49,313 nt of DNA from an uncultured Burkholderiales bacterium (GCA_938038385.1 CALHRD010000035.1:1-49313), one strand, 5' to 3'. Shown: positions 16,052 through 25,003, counted from the stretch's first letter. Made by a program: numbers and translations. The notes: generated from the letters alone by a model not told the origin.

Positions 16052-16451
16052 ACCGCCGGACACCGGTGAGCGTCCGACCGTCCTCTACGACGGCGCCTGT
16101 CCGTTGTGCAGCCGGGAGATCGCCTGGTACCGGCGGCAGACTCCGGGCGAGGCCATCCTCTGGGTGGACGTTACCCGCTGCGCCGATGCCGCCCTGCCGC
16201 AAGGCATCGATCGCGACACCGCGCTGCACCGCTTCCACGTCGTGGAGCCGGACGGTCGTCCGGTAACCGGCGCTGCCGCCTTCGTGCGCCTGTGGTCCGC
16301 CCATCCCCGGCTCGCAGCCCATGCCCGGCTCGCCCGCCTGCCGGGTATGCTCCCGCTCCTGGAACTGGGTTACCGTCTGTTTCTGCGCTTGCGCCCCCTG
16401 CTGGTGCGCGCGCTCTCCGCCCACCGTCCCCATGGAGGAGAACTGCCATGA
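16032..16451 (+). CDS. DCC1-like thiol-disulfide oxidoreductase family protein (DUF393)
   Basis: A 139-residue protein of the DCC/DUF393 family. The name-giving motif is present as VLYDGACPLCSREIAWYRR, with the CxxC type CPLC near residue 25. A hydrophobic C-terminal region may associate with membranes. Members are predicted thiol-disulfide oxidoreductases with a thioredoxin-like fold, substrates unknown. The start at 16032 lies inside the end of the DUF2237 gene. The stop overlaps the next gene's ATG (ATGA), so the operon continues. Confidence 0.85.
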   Translation: MPSTSPEPPDTGERPTVLYDGACPLCSREIAWYRRQTPGEAILWVDVTRCADAALPQGIDRDTALHRFHVVEPDGRPVTGAAAFVRLWSAHPRLAAHARLARLPGMLPLLELGYRLFLRLRPLLVRALSAHRPHGGELP

Positions 16452-16780
16452 CCTGGCTACGTAAGCTCCCCGGCAGCCGCCGACATCCACCCGGCCTGGA
16501 GTGGCGGCTGCTGCGCCGTATGCCCCGGATCCTGCTGCTGGGCACACTGTTGCCCGTGCTGGCCGCCGGGGCGGCGCGGGTCTGGCCGATCGGCGGCAGC
16601 CCGCAGGAGATCGCCGCTGCCCTCGACATGGTCGACATCTACGCCATCAGCGCGGTCATCCTGCACTGGACCCTGGTCCTTACCCTGACCCTCGCTTGCA
16701 TCATTGTCTGGCTGATGAAAGGCCCGGCCTACGTCGCCGATTCTTACCCCCTGCCGGACAGGGATCGGCCGTTAGCCTGA
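16448..16780 (+). CDS. Small two-helix membrane protein, unknown
   Basis: A 110-residue protein with a basic N-terminus and two hydrophobic helices (about 27-47 and 66-91), probably spanning the inner membrane twice. No known motif is seen. The start codon overlaps the DUF393 stop by four bases. It is the last gene of the 17-gene run; after it there are 346 bases without a gene before ruvB. The family is not recognised. A DUF393 protein followed by a small membrane protein could form a redox pair, but that is speculation. Confidence 0.75.
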   Translation: MTWLRKLPGSRRHPPGLEWRLLRRMPRILLLGTLLPVLAAGAARVWPIGGSPQEIAAALDMVDIYAISAVILHWTLVLTLTLACIIVWLMKGPAYVADSYPLPDRDRPLA

Positions 16781-17126
16781 ATTCGCTTGAGCGACCCAAC
16801 GGGAGGCTCCCGTCGGTGGCAACACCGTTGATCTGTTCAGCATGGCCCACACCGGGTCCGGGCGGGTGAAGAGGAGGCGCTGGGTCGAGCAGGGATGACA
16901 TCAGCACCTCCTCTTCTTGCTCTGAAACGGTGAGCAGGGTTGTCGGGTCGGGAGGGGCTCTTGTTGCATCCTTGGCACGAAGACGGTCGGCTGCGACTGT
17001 GAGCCGGTCGTTAACTATCGCATACCATCAGGTTCGCGGGTGGGGGGTGTCTGGGCGATGAGCCCTGGGATGAAAACGCTTAAACTGCAGATTTGCGTCC
17101 ACTGACGCCGCTGCCCAGCCACCGTC
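16781..17126. other. Intergenic gap between the light operon and ruvB
   Basis: Within these 346 bases I see no convincing gene on either strand. They contain the stem-loop at 16868-16916 and presumably the ruvB promoter, but no clear -35/-10 pair. The composition is a little lower in GC near 17010-17100 (TTAACTATCGCATACC), where a promoter would be expected. Confidence 0.6.
16868..16916 (+). terminator. Long stem-loop after the light operon, possible terminator
   Basis: GAAGAGGAGGCGCTG (16868-16882) can pair with CAGCACCTCCTCTTC (16902-16916) over 15 positions with one mismatch and a 19-base loop. It lies about 90 bases after the last operon gene. It is not followed by a proper T run, so a rho-independent terminator is only possible, and an RNA-stabilising end is equally likely. 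Confidence 0.45.
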
Positions 17127-18161
17127 ATGCTCGAACCCGACCGCCTGATCTCCCCCGCCCCCGCCTCCCGCGAGGAGGAGGTCTTGGAGCGGGCGCTCCG
17201 CCCGCAGCGTCTCGCGGAATACGTGGGCCAGGCGCGTGCCCGCGAGCAGCTGGAGATCTTCATCACCGCTGCCCGCAGGCGCGGCGAGGCACTCGACCAT
17301 GTGTTGCTGTTCGGCCCACCGGGGCTGGGCAAGACGACGCTGGCGCACATCATCGCCAAGGAGATGGGGGTGAGTCTGCGCGTGACCTCGGGGCCGGTGC
17401 TGGAGCGCGCGGGGGATCTCGCGGCCCTGCTCACCAACCTGGAGCCGAACGACGTCCTGTTCATCGACGAGATCCATCGCCTGTCGCCGGTGGTGGAGGA
17501 GATCCTCTATCCGGCTCTTGAGGACTTCCAGCTCGATATCATGATCGGCGAGGGGCCGGCGGCACGCTCGGTGAAATTGGATCTGCCGCCGTTCACGCTG
17601 GTGGGCGCCACCACGCGCGCCGGCATGCTCACCAATCCGCTGCGCGACCGCTTCGGCATCATCGCCCGGCTGGAGTTCTACACTGCCGAGGAGCTCACCC
17701 ACATCGTCAACCGCTCGGCGCGTCTGCTCGAGATCGGCATCTCGCCGGAGGGGGCGATGGAAATCGCGCGCCGCTCGCGCGGCACACCGCGCATCGCCAA
17801 CCGCCTGCTCAGGCGCGTGCGCGATTACGCCGAGGTCAGGGCCGAGGGCCGCATCGACGCCGGCGTGGCCGACCTGGCCCTGAAGATGCTGGAGGTGGAT
17901 GCCGCCGGCCTGGACGTGATGGACCGCAAGCTGCTGGGGGCGATCCTGGAGAAGTTCGCCGGCGGCCCGGTGGGTCTGGAGAACCTGGCCGCCGCGATCG
18001 GCGAGGCGGCGGACACCATCGAGGATGTGCTCGAGCCCTATCTCATCCAGCAGGGCTACCTGGCGCGCACCCCCCGTGGCCGGGTGGCCGCACCGCTCGC
18101 CTACCAGCATTTCGGGCTCGCCGCCCCGGCCCGTCTGCAGAACAAGGAACTGTTCGAGTGA
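17127..18161 (+). CDS. ruvB: Holliday junction branch-migration helicase RuvB
   Basis: A 344-residue AAA+ motor that drives branch migration with RuvA. Walker A GPPGLGKT is at 63-70, Walker B DEIH at 114-117, and the C-terminal winged helix includes [14 protein letters not shown] and [15 protein letters not shown]. Length and order match the family. ruvC and ruvA, which usually lie directly upstream in this type of genome, are not in the window; the light operon occupies that place. ybgC and the tol genes follow, the usual downstream order. Confidence 0.97.
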   Translation: MLEPDRLISPAPASREEEVLERALRPQRLAEYVGQARAREQLEIFITAARRRGEALDHVLLFGPPGLGKTTLAHIIAKEMGVSLRVTSGPVLERAGDLAALLTNLEPNDVLFIDEIHRLSPVVEEILYPALEDFQLDIMIGEGPAARSVKLDLPPFTLVGATTRAGMLTNPLRDRFGIIARLEFYTAEELTHIVNRSARLLEIGISPEGAMEIARRSRGTPRIANRLLRRVRDYAEVRAEGRIDAGVADLALKMLEVDAAGLDVMDRKLLGAILEKFAGGPVGLENLAAAIGEAADTIEDVLEPYLIQQGYLARTPRGRVAAPLAYQHFGLAAPARLQNKELFE

Positions 18162-18348
18162 GTCTCTCGACTCGTTTGCCGGGCGACCCCGAGAACGACC
18201 GGGCCCCGGCAGGGGCCGGCTCGGACACGCTGTACGAGCCAGGGGCGGAGGTAATCTCGCCCTTGCCCGCCGGAGCCAACCCGGTTGGTGGTGACGGCGG
18301 CGTGCGCGCACTAGTCTGCAAGCTGGCAGACCCGGGTCGGAAGACGGT

Positions 18349-18759
18349 ATGGAGCCCATGAACGATGTCTACGTCTGGCCGGTGCGTGTGTATTGGGAGG
18401 ACACCGACGCCGGCGGCGTGGTCTACTACGCCAACTATCTCAAGTTCCTGGAGCGCGCCCGCTCGGAATGGCTGCGTGCCCTGGGCATCGCGCAGACCGA
18501 TCTGGCCCGACGCGATGGCCTGGTCTTCGTCGTGCGCCACGTCGCCGCGGACTTCCTGCGACCGGCCCGTTTCGACGACCTGCTGGAGGTCCACAGCCGG
18601 TTACAGGAACTGGGCGGGGCCAGCCTGACTCTGGAACAGGAGGTGGCACGCGACGGGGTGGTCCTGCTCAGGGCGCGGGTGAGGGTAGCCTGCGTGCGGA
18701 ACGATGACTTCAGGCCGGCTAGAATTCCACCTCACATCATCAAACGTCTGCTGCCCTGA
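18349..18759 (+). CDS. ybgC: Acyl-CoA thioesterase YbgC (Tol-Pal associated)
   Basis: A 136-residue hot-dog-fold thioesterase. VRVYWEDTDAGGVVYYANYLKFLERAR carries the catalytic Asp and the 4-hydroxybenzoyl-CoA-thioesterase-type signature. YbgC proteins hydrolyse short acyl-CoAs and interact with acyl carrier protein and phospholipid enzymes. Two in-frame ATGs (18349, 18358) are possible; the first follows GGAAGACGG. About 190 bases after ruvB and five bases before tolQ, it is the first gene of the tol-pal operon, as in many proteobacteria. Confidence 0.95.
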   Translation: MEPMNDVYVWPVRVYWEDTDAGGVVYYANYLKFLERARSEWLRALGIAQTDLARRDGLVFVVRHVAADFLRPARFDDLLEVHSRLQELGGASLTLEQEVARDGVVLLRARVRVACVRNDDFRPARIPPHIIKRLLP

Positions 18760-18764
18760 CCCTC

Positions 18765-19451
18765 ATGGAACTCGCCGTCGATCAAGACCTCTCCCTGCTA
18801 ACCCTGGTGCTGTCCGCCAGCTGGGTGGTGAAGGGGGTGATGCTGCTTCTGCTGGTGGCCTCGCTCGCCTCCTGGTGGATCATCTTCCTCAAGTACTACC
18901 TGCTCAGACGCGAGCAGCGGCGCACCGACGGTTTCGAACGGGAGTTCTGGGGCAGCGGCGACGTGCGCGTCCTGTACAAGAAGATCAGCGAAAGCCCGGA
19001 CAAGTCGGGCATCGAGGAGGTCTTTCGCATGGGGCATGCCTCCTTCAGCAATCTGGCCGCCCAGGCCAAGGCCAACCCCCAGCATGTCATGGACAACACC
19101 CGGCGGGCGATGCGCGCGGCCTATCAACGTGAATTGGATGCCCTGGAGTCGCATCTGCCCTTTCTCGCCACGGTGGGCTCGGTGTCGCCCTATGTCGGCC
19201 TGTTCGGCACCGTCTGGGGCATCATGAACTCTTTCCGCGGCCTGGCGAGTGTCTCCCAGGCCACCCTGGCGCACGTCGCGCCGGGCATCGCCGAGGCCCT
19301 CATCGCCACCGCCATCGGCCTGTTCGCCGCCATCCCGGCGGTGGTGGCCTACAACCGCTTCACCCACGACATCGACCGGCTGGCAAACCGGCTCGATGTA
19401 TTCATCGAAGAATACTCAATCCTGTTGCAGCGTCAGGTCATCCGCACCTAG
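18765..19451 (+). CDS. tolQ: Tol-Pal system inner-membrane protein TolQ
   Basis: A 228-residue ExbB/MotA-type proton channel subunit. It has three transmembrane helices (about 18-40, 130-155 and 165-190). [27 protein letters not shown] and [22 protein letters not shown] are the family channel segments. With TolR it turns proton flow into movement of TolA, which draws the outer membrane inward during division. It starts five bases after ybgC and lies ten bases before tolR. Confidence 0.97.
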   Translation: MELAVDQDLSLLTLVLSASWVVKGVMLLLLVASLASWWIIFLKYYLLRREQRRTDGFEREFWGSGDVRVLYKKISESPDKSGIEEVFRMGHASFSNLAAQAKANPQHVMDNTRRAMRAAYQRELDALESHLPFLATVGSVSPYVGLFGTVWGIMNSFRGLASVSQATLAHVAPGIAEALIATAIGLFAAIPAVVAYNRFTHDIDRLANRLDVFIEEYSILLQRQVIRT

Positions 19452-19461
19452 CAGGCAGATC

Positions 19462-19881
19462 ATGGCAGGTCGCCGGACACGCAAATCCATCAACCAGATC
19501 AACGTCGTACCCTATATCGACGTGATGCTGGTGCTGCTGGTCATCTTCATGGTGACCGCCCCCTTCATCAACCCAGGTCAGGTCGAGCTGCCCAGTGTGG
19601 GCAAGAGCGGCACGGCGCCTGCCACCCCTCTGGAGGTGATGGTCAGGCTGGACGGCACCCTGCTGCTGCGTGACCGGTCGGCGCCCGACAATGAGGAGGT
19701 CCTGACTCGGGAACGGCTCGTGCAGGCGGTGGCGGACCGGCTCAAGGTCCACAAGGACCAGCCGGTGGTCATCTCCGCGGACAAGGACGTGCGCTACGAG
19801 GCCGTGATGCAGGTCATGGATGCGCTGCAAAGGGCCGGGGCGTCGCGTGTCGGCCTCCTGGTCAAGCCGGGGGCGTCGTGA
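19462..19881 (+). CDS. tolR: Tol-Pal system inner-membrane protein TolR
   Basis: A 139-residue ExbD-type partner of TolQ. The single transmembrane helix [22 protein letters not shown] contains the essential Asp (YIDVML) of the proton path. The periplasmic domain ends with [22 protein letters not shown]. The ATG at 19462 is the only start that places the helix correctly after a short basic N-terminus ([12 protein letters not shown]). Its stop overlaps the tolA start by four bases. Confidence 0.97.
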   Translation: MAGRRTRKSINQINVVPYIDVMLVLLVIFMVTAPFINPGQVELPSVGKSGTAPATPLEVMVRLDGTLLLRDRSAPDNEEVLTRERLVQAVADRLKVHKDQPVVISADKDVRYEAVMQVMDALQRAGASRVGLLVKPGAS

Positions 19882-20777
19882 TCCATCCCTCCGGCGGCCA
19901 GTATTTCGGGGCCGGTGCCATGGCCATGTTGGTGCATGGGGTGTTCGTCCTCGGCCTGGTGTTCAGTGTGACCTGGCGCAGCCTGCCGGAATTGCCGGTC
20001 TATGCCGATCTGTGGGTGGAACTGCCGCCGCTGCCCGAGCCTGTTGCGCCGCAGTCCGCGGTTGAGCCGGTCGCACCACCGGAACCGCTGCCGGCACCCC
20101 CTGCCGCCGAGCCCAAGGCGGATATCGAACTGGAGGCCAGGAAGGAGGCGGAACGTCGCCGCCTGGAGGCAGAGCGGCGGGAACAGGCCCGCATCGAGGC
20201 GGAGCGTCGTCGGCAAGAGGATGTCGCGCGCCAGCAACGCGAGCGCCAGGAGGCCGAAGCACGCCGGCAGGAGGCCGAACGACAGCGACAGGAGGAGGTG
20301 GCGCGTCGGCAGGAAGAAGCGCGTCGGCAGGAAGAGGCGCGTCGCCTCGCTCAGGAACGGGCCCGCCGGGAACTGGACGAGGAATTGGCGCGCCAGTTGC
20401 AGGAGGATTTGGCCGGGGAGGCCAGACTGCTACAGCGCGGGGCGCGCAGTCAGGCCGAGGCCGCCGCCCGCCTGAAGATGATCGAGGATTATCGCGGCCG
20501 CATCCGCAACAAGATCCATGGCTATCTGCGCCTGCCGCCCAATCTGAGCGGCAACCCGGAAGTCGTCTACCAGGTGCGTCTGCTCCCCGACGGCGAGGTC
20601 CTCAGGCTCACCCTGGTGAAGTCGAGCGGTCAGCCGGCCTACGACCGGCAGGTCGAGCTCGCCATCCTCAGGGCTTCGCCTCTGCCCCTGCCACCCGACC
20701 GGGAGCTGGCGAACGCCTTTCGTGACGAGCTGCTCCTGAAATTCCGCCCCTACGATGAGGCGGGCACGGGAACCTGA
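19878..20777 (+). CDS. tolA: Tol-Pal system periplasmic-spanning protein TolA
   Basis: A 299-residue protein in three parts. One N-terminal transmembrane helix (about 12-32) is followed by a Pro-rich linker. A long charged helix (about 75-190) is built of Glu/Arg/Ala/Gln repeats such as RRQEEARRQEEARR, which is why the DNA there looks repetitive. The C-terminal domain III (about 195-299) binds TolB, Pal and CpoB. It is shorter than E. coli TolA (421 residues) because of a shorter helical domain. The start is GTG in ATGA-like overlap with tolR; the stop overlaps tolB (TGATG). Confidence 0.95.
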   Translation: MIHPSGGQYFGAGAMAMLVHGVFVLGLVFSVTWRSLPELPVYADLWVELPPLPEPVAPQSAVEPVAPPEPLPAPPAAEPKADIELEARKEAERRRLEAERREQARIEAERRRQEDVARQQRERQEAEARRQEAERQRQEEVARRQEEARRQEEARRLAQERARRELDEELARQLQEDLAGEARLLQRGARSQAEAAARLKMIEDYRGRIRNKIHGYLRLPPNLSGNPEVVYQVRLLPDGEVLRLTLVKSSGQPAYDRQVELAILRASPLPLPPDRELANAFRDELLLKFRPYDEAGTGT

Positions 20778-22105
20778 TGCCGGCGCCAATGCGCACGCCT
20801 GTTGATAGAATCATGCCCATGACCTCGCCATTCTTCCCCTTCAGCGTCTGGCTTCGCACTCTCCTGCCGCTGCTCCTATCCGCCGCCCTGCAGGCGCATG
20901 CGGCCATGACCATCGAGATCGTCGGCGGCGCGGCCAAGCGCATCCCCGTCGCCCTGGCCCCCTTCGCCATGCCGGCAGGGGTGGCGGGCGAGAATCCCGC
21001 CGCGGTGATCTCGGCCAACCTGGCCCGCAGCGGCTATTTCCAGATCGTCAGCGCCAAGGGGCAGGAGCCCCTCCCCACCCGTCCCGAGGAGGTGCGCATG
21101 CCGGTCTGGCGCGCCGCGGGGGCGGAGGCCCTGCTCATCGGTCAGGTGCTGCCCCTTCCGGACGGCCGGCTGGAGGTGCGCTTCTGGCTCTACGACGTGC
21201 CGCGACAGAGCGAGCTGGCGGGCCTGAGCCTGACGGTGCCAGCCGGCGGTCTGCGCTCGGCAGCACACCGCATCTCCGATGTGGTGCATGAGAAACTGCT
21301 GGGGGAGCCGGGCAACTACAGCGGGCGCATCGCTTACATCCTCAAGCAGAACGGCTGGTTCGAGCTGCAGGTGGCCGACGCCGACAGCCAGAACGCCTTC
21401 ACCGTGGCGCGCTCTCCCGAGCCCATCATCTCGCCGGCCTGGTCGCCGGACGGCAGCCGCCTGGCCTATGTGTCGTTCGAGAAGAAGAAGCCCATCGTCT
21501 ATGTGCAGCGCCTGGCCGATGGCAGCCGCCAGGTACTGGCCAACTTCCGCGGCTCCAACTCCGCGCCGGCCTGGTCGCCGGACGGTCGGCAACTCGCCGT
21601 GACCCTCTCGCGCGACGCCGTTTCCCAGATCTACCTGATCGACGCGGCGGGCGGTGAGCCCAGGCGCATCGCCAGCAGCCCGGGCCTGGACACCGAACCC
21701 GTGTTCAGTCCGGATGGCCAATGGCTCTATTTCACGTCCGATCGTGGCGGCTCGCCGCAGATCTACCGCATACCGCTCGCCGGCGGTCAGGCGCAGCGGA
21801 TGACCTTCGAAGGCGGGTACAATGTATCGCCTGCGATCTCGCCGGACGGTCGGATGATGGCCTTCGTACACCGGCGCGACGGACGCTTCCAAATCGCGGT
21901 GATGGACCTGGCCACGCGGCAGATGCAGGTGTTGACCGACACCAGCTTCGACGAATCGCCCAGCTTCGCGCCGAACGGCAGGAGCATCCTCTATGCCACG
22001 CTGGTCAACGGGCGCGGCGTGCTGGCGACGGTGAGCGTCGACGGACGGGTGCGACAGCGGCTCTCGCAGACGGGCGACCTCAGGGAACCCGCCTGGGCCC
22101 CTTGA
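20777..22105 (+). CDS. tolB: Tol-Pal system periplasmic beta-propeller protein TolB
   Basis: A 442-residue (as drawn) periplasmic protein that binds Pal and TolA. A signal peptide ends in LQAHA just before AMTIEIVGG. The N-terminal domain is followed by a six-bladed propeller with repeated SPAWSPDGSRLAYVS-like blades (SPDG motifs near 21440, 21580, 21710, 21840 and 21970). The start is uncertain: ATG 20777 overlaps the tolA stop, but ATGs at 20813 and 20819 would give a more normal signal-peptide length. The next gene is pal. Confidence 0.95.
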   Translation: MPAPMRTPVDRIMPMTSPFFPFSVWLRTLLPLLLSAALQAHAAMTIEIVGGAAKRIPVALAPFAMPAGVAGENPAAVISANLARSGYFQIVSAKGQEPLPTRPEEVRMPVWRAAGAEALLIGQVLPLPDGRLEVRFWLYDVPRQSELAGLSLTVPAGGLRSAAHRISDVVHEKLLGEPGNYSGRIAYILKQNGWFELQVADADSQNAFTVARSPEPIISPAWSPDGSRLAYVSFEKKKPIVYVQRLADGSRQVLANFRGSNSAPAWSPDGRQLAVTLSRDAVSQIYLIDAAGGEPRRIASSPGLDTEPVFSPDGQWLYFTSDRGGSPQIYRIPLAGGQAQRMTFEGGYNVSPAISPDGRMMAFVHRRDGRFQIAVMDLATRQMQVLTDTSFDESPSFAPNGRSILYATLVNGRGVLATVSVDGRVRQRLSQTGDLREPAWAP

Positions 22106-22142
22106 ACATCGGATTCAACGCAAACTCAACAGGAGCGAGTTC

Positions 22143-22829
22143 ATGATCAGACAGTCGATCCTTGCGGTGCTGGCCAGCCTTTTGCTGGCTGCCTGTTCGG
22201 GCATGCAGACCGAGGCCCCCATAGACGAGAGCGGCGCGGCAGCCCGGGTCAGCACGGCGACGCCGGTCACCGAGGCGACGCGCGCGCCGACGGTGACGGC
22301 TGCGACGCCCGAGCCCCGGCCGGGAACGGCGGTCGGGACCACGGCTCCCATCCAACGACCTGTGGTGGAGACTCGCGCCCTGCCCCCCAGTGCCGAGCAG
22401 ACCGTCCCCGGCGCCGCCGCCATGGCCCCGGTGGCCGGAGCCGCCAAGACCGATGTCATTACACCGGGAGCGCATCGTGATCCTGCCAGCCCCCTGGCGC
22501 AGCGGGTGATCTATTTCGAGTTCGACAGTGCGGTCATCGACGGCCGTTTTCAGCCCATATTGGACGTGCACGCCGCCTACCTCAAGGCGAACCCGGGTTT
22601 CAAGGTGATCCTGCAGGGACACACCGACGAGCGCGGCAGCCGGGAATACAACCTGGCGCTGGGCCAGCGGCGTGCCGAGAGTGTCCGGCAGGCGATGACC
22701 CTGCTGGGGGTGCCCGACGGCCAGATGGAGGCGGTGAGCTTGGGCGAGGAAAAACCGGCGGTGGAAGGGCATGACGAATCCGCCTGGAAGATGAACCGCA
22801 GGACCGAAATCCACTACGTCGGCGAATGA
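22143..22829 (+). CDS. pal: Peptidoglycan-associated lipoprotein Pal
   Basis: A 228-residue outer-membrane lipoprotein. The lipobox LLAAC gives acylated Cys18. A Thr/Pro/Ala-rich linker (about 20-110) is longer than in E. coli Pal (173 residues). The OmpA-like peptidoglycan-binding domain follows, with YFEFDSAVI, LQGHTDERGSREYNLALGQRRAE and the late NRRTEI. The ATG at 22143 has an AGGAG site. It shares ATGA with cpoB. The extended linker would let it reach peptidoglycan across a wider gap. Confidence 0.97.
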   Translation: MIRQSILAVLASLLLAACSGMQTEAPIDESGAAARVSTATPVTEATRAPTVTAATPEPRPGTAVGTTAPIQRPVVETRALPPSAEQTVPGAAAMAPVAGAAKTDVITPGAHRDPASPLAQRVIYFEFDSAVIDGRFQPILDVHAAYLKANPGFKVILQGHTDERGSREYNLALGQRRAESVRQAMTLLGVPDGQMEAVSLGEEKPAVEGHDESAWKMNRRTEIHYVGE

Positions 22830-23611
22830 ACAGGCACATCTTCTCCCTGCTTGCCTGCCTGCTGACGCTGGCCTGGGCCCCGGCGACGTGGGCAGCCACA
22901 CTCGACGATCTGGCCTTGCGCCAGAACGAGATGCGTCAGGACATGCGTGCCCTGGAGGACCGGCTGCGTCGCATGGAGGCACAGCTCAGCAATCAGGGCC
23001 TGCTCAACATGCTCAACCAGATGGCCGAGCTGAGGGCGGAGCTGGCGCGCCTGCGCGGCCAGCAGGAAGAGCAGCAGCATGCCATCGCCCAGACGCAGCG
23101 CCGTCAGAAGGAGCTCTACGAGGATCTGGACAACCGCATCAAGGAACTCGCCAGCCGTCCCGCGGCGCCCACAGTCGTGCCGGAGGCGATCCAGCTGCAG
23201 CCCAGCAGGACGCTGTTGGGCTCCGGCCTCGACGCCCGCAGCGAGAGCAGGAGCTACGAGGCCGCCCTGACCCAGTTCAGGGCCGGCGATTACAATGCCG
23301 CGGTCAGCTCATTTCAGGCCTTCCTCGGCGATTTTCCGAGCGGCAGCCTGGCCAGCAATGCCTACTACTGGCTGGGCCTGGCCCATGCCAGTCTGGGGGA
23401 CTACAGCAGCGCCGTGCAGGCCTACCAGAAGCTGATCAACGATTTCCCCGCCAGCAACAAGGTGCCCGACGCCATGCTGAGCCTCGCCCGCGCCAGGATA
23501 CAAATGGGTGAGACGGCCGCTGCCCAGTCCCTGCTGGACCAGCTGGTGGCCAGGTTTCCTCAGAGCCGGGCCGCAGAAAACGCGCGCAAACTGCTCACGA
23601 CGCTGAAGTGA
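22826..23611 (+). CDS. cpoB: Cell-division coordinator CpoB (YbgF)
   Basis: A 261-residue periplasmic protein with a signal peptide ending near WAATLDD. An N-terminal coiled coil (about 28-105) mediates trimerisation. The TPR-like domain (about 140-258) has YEAALTQFRAGDYNAAVSSFQAFL and SNAYYWLGLAHASLGDY. In E. coli it links PBP1B-driven wall synthesis to Tol-mediated constriction. It overlaps pal and queE by four bases each and completes the tol-pal unit. Confidence 0.95.
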   Translation: MNRHIFSLLACLLTLAWAPATWAATLDDLALRQNEMRQDMRALEDRLRRMEAQLSNQGLLNMLNQMAELRAELARLRGQQEEQQHAIAQTQRRQKELYEDLDNRIKELASRPAAPTVVPEAIQLQPSRTLLGSGLDARSESRSYEAALTQFRAGDYNAAVSSFQAFLGDFPSGSLASNAYYWLGLAHASLGDYSSAVQAYQKLINDFPASNKVPDAMLSLARARIQMGETAAAQSLLDQLVARFPQSRAAENARKLLTTLK

Positions 23612-24261
23612 CGTCTTCCGGACCGCGTCTGCGCGTCACCGAGATCTTCTTTTCCCTGCAGGGGGAGGCCAGTCGCGTCGGGCTGCCCACCGTATTCATC
23701 CGTCTGACCGGTTGTCCGCTGCGCTGCGGCTATTGCGACAGCGACTACGCCTTCCAGGGCGGGTCATGGATGTTTTTGGAGGAGATCGTCGCCGAGACGA
23801 GCAGGCACCCTTGCCGGCACGTGACGGTGACCGGCGGTGAACCCCTCGCCCAGCGCGACTGTGCGGCCCTCCTGAGCCGGCTCTGCAATGCCGGCTACGA
23901 TGTCAGTCTGGAGACCAGCGGCGCGCTCGACATCGCCGGTGTGGACCCGCGCGTCGCCCGCATCATCGACATCAAGACACCCGGCTCGGGCGAGGTGGGG
24001 CGTACGCTCTGGCACAACCTGGACCAGCTCACCCCGCGCGATGAAGTCAAGTTCGTGCTCTGCGACGCCGCCGACTACGCCTGGGCCCGGCAGGTCGTGC
24101 TCGAACGTCGCTTGCACACGCGCGCTGCCGTCCTGTTCTCGCCGGTCTGGGGCCGGCTCGAAGCGCGCGACCTGGCCGAATGGATACTGCGCGACGGCCT
24201 GCCCGTGCGCATGCAGATACAGTTGCACAAGCTGCTCTGGGGCGAGGTGCCGGGTAAATGA
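23608..24261 (+). CDS. queE: 7-carboxy-7-deazaguanine synthase
   Basis: A 217-residue radical-SAM enzyme that makes 7-carboxy-7-deazaguanine from the QueD product in the queuosine/preQ0 pathway. The cluster motif Cx3CxxC is CPLRCGYC (Cys36, Cys40, Cys43). [21 protein letters not shown] and TGGEPLAQ are family blocks. The start is GTG at 23608, overlapping the cpoB stop. It is followed directly by queC. queD is not in the window. The join of tol-pal to queE-queC is common in proteobacteria. Confidence 0.96.
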   Translation: MTSSGPRLRVTEIFFSLQGEASRVGLPTVFIRLTGCPLRCGYCDSDYAFQGGSWMFLEEIVAETSRHPCRHVTVTGGEPLAQRDCAALLSRLCNAGYDVSLETSGALDIAGVDPRVARIIDIKTPGSGEVGRTLWHNLDQLTPRDEVKFVLCDAADYAWARQVVLERRLHTRAAVLFSPVWGRLEARDLAEWILRDGLPVRMQIQLHKLLWGEVPGK

Positions 24262-24941
24262 AGCGGGCGGTGGTCCTCCTCTCCGGTGGACTGGATTCGG
24301 CCACCACCCTGGCGCTTGCCCGCAGCCAGGGCCATGCCTGCCATGCCCTGAGCGTGCACTATGGCCAGCGACATGCAGCCGAACTGGATGCCGCGCGGGC
24401 CGTCGCCACGCAGTTGGGGGCGGTCGAGCACCGTGTAGTCACCCTCGACATGGGCCAGTTCGGTGGCTCGGCCCTCACCGACCCGCGCATCGCCGTGCCC
24501 GAGGCGGCCGTCGAGGGGGTGCCCGTGACCTATGTGCCTGCCCGCAACACGGTCATGCTGGCCCTCGCCCTGGGCTGGGCCGAGGTCCTGGAGGCCGGGG
24601 CCCTGTTCATCGGTGTGAACGCGGTGGACTATTCGGGCTATCCCGATTGCCGTCCCGAGTTCATCAGCGCCTTTCAGCGTCTGGCCGACGTCGCCACACG
24701 GCGCGCGCTGGAGGGCAGGCGCCTGCGCATCGAGGCCCCGCTCATGCACATGAGCAAGGCGCAGATCATCCGACTCGGCACGGAGCTGGGCGTGGACTAC
24801 GCCCTGACCGTGTCCTGTTATCAGGCCGACGCCCAGGGGCGGGCCTGCGGACGTTGCGATGCCTGTCGCTTCCGTCGTCAGGGCTTTCTCGATGCGGGCC
24901 TGCCTGATGTGACGCGTTATATGGTAGGGATATCGAATTGA
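24258..24941 (+). CDS. queC: 7-cyano-7-deazaguanine (preQ0) synthase
   Basis: A 227-residue ATP-dependent enzyme that turns 7-carboxy-7-deazaguanine into preQ0. The PP-loop SGGLDS is at 9-14. The C-terminal zinc site is built from a Cys in TVSCYQ and the CGRCDAC cluster. [16 protein letters not shown] and [15 protein letters not shown] are typical. It starts four bases inside queE, so the two are co-translated. It is the last gene of the ybgC-to-queC run; a new promoter probably follows. Confidence 0.97.
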   Translation: MKRAVVLLSGGLDSATTLALARSQGHACHALSVHYGQRHAAELDAARAVATQLGAVEHRVVTLDMGQFGGSALTDPRIAVPEAAVEGVPVTYVPARNTVMLALALGWAEVLEAGALFIGVNAVDYSGYPDCRPEFISAFQRLADVATRRALEGRRLRIEAPLMHMSKAQIIRLGTELGVDYALTVSCYQADAQGRACGRCDACRFRRQGFLDAGLPDVTRYMVGISN

Positions 24942-24966
24942 GCTGGACGCGCAAAAACGCTAGCTT
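24938..24966 (+). promoter_or_regulatory. Possible promoter before the YeeE/YedE gene
   Basis: TTGAGC (24938-24943), 17 bp, TAGCTT (24961-24966) is a moderate sigma-70 match. The AT-rich run after it stands out from the GC-rich surroundings. A clear AGGAG ribosome-binding site precedes the ATG at 25004. Confidence 0.35.
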
Positions 24967-25003
24967 TTTTTGTCCATTTTCCAAAGCAAGATAGGAGACG
25001 TCG

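Noticed and set aside
5862-16780. Genomic island or prophage at the light locus
   Set aside because: No integrase, transposase, tRNA-flanked att repeat or obvious change of base composition was seen at either edge; transfer can be neither shown nor excluded.
18158-18361. 67-codon GTG-started frame overlapping the ruvB stop and the ybgC start
   Set aside because: Low-complexity composition, overlap with both real genes and no recognisable feature; more likely untranslated spacer.
20140-20400. Repetitive DNA rich in GAG, CGC and CAG triplets
   Set aside because: It encodes the charged helical domain of TolA; the repetition is explained by the protein and is not a separate repeat element or CRISPR.
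24950-24975. A-run, GCTAGC, T-run as a terminator after queC
   Set aside because: The palindrome centre leaves no loop, so no stable hairpin can form; a promoter region is a better reading.
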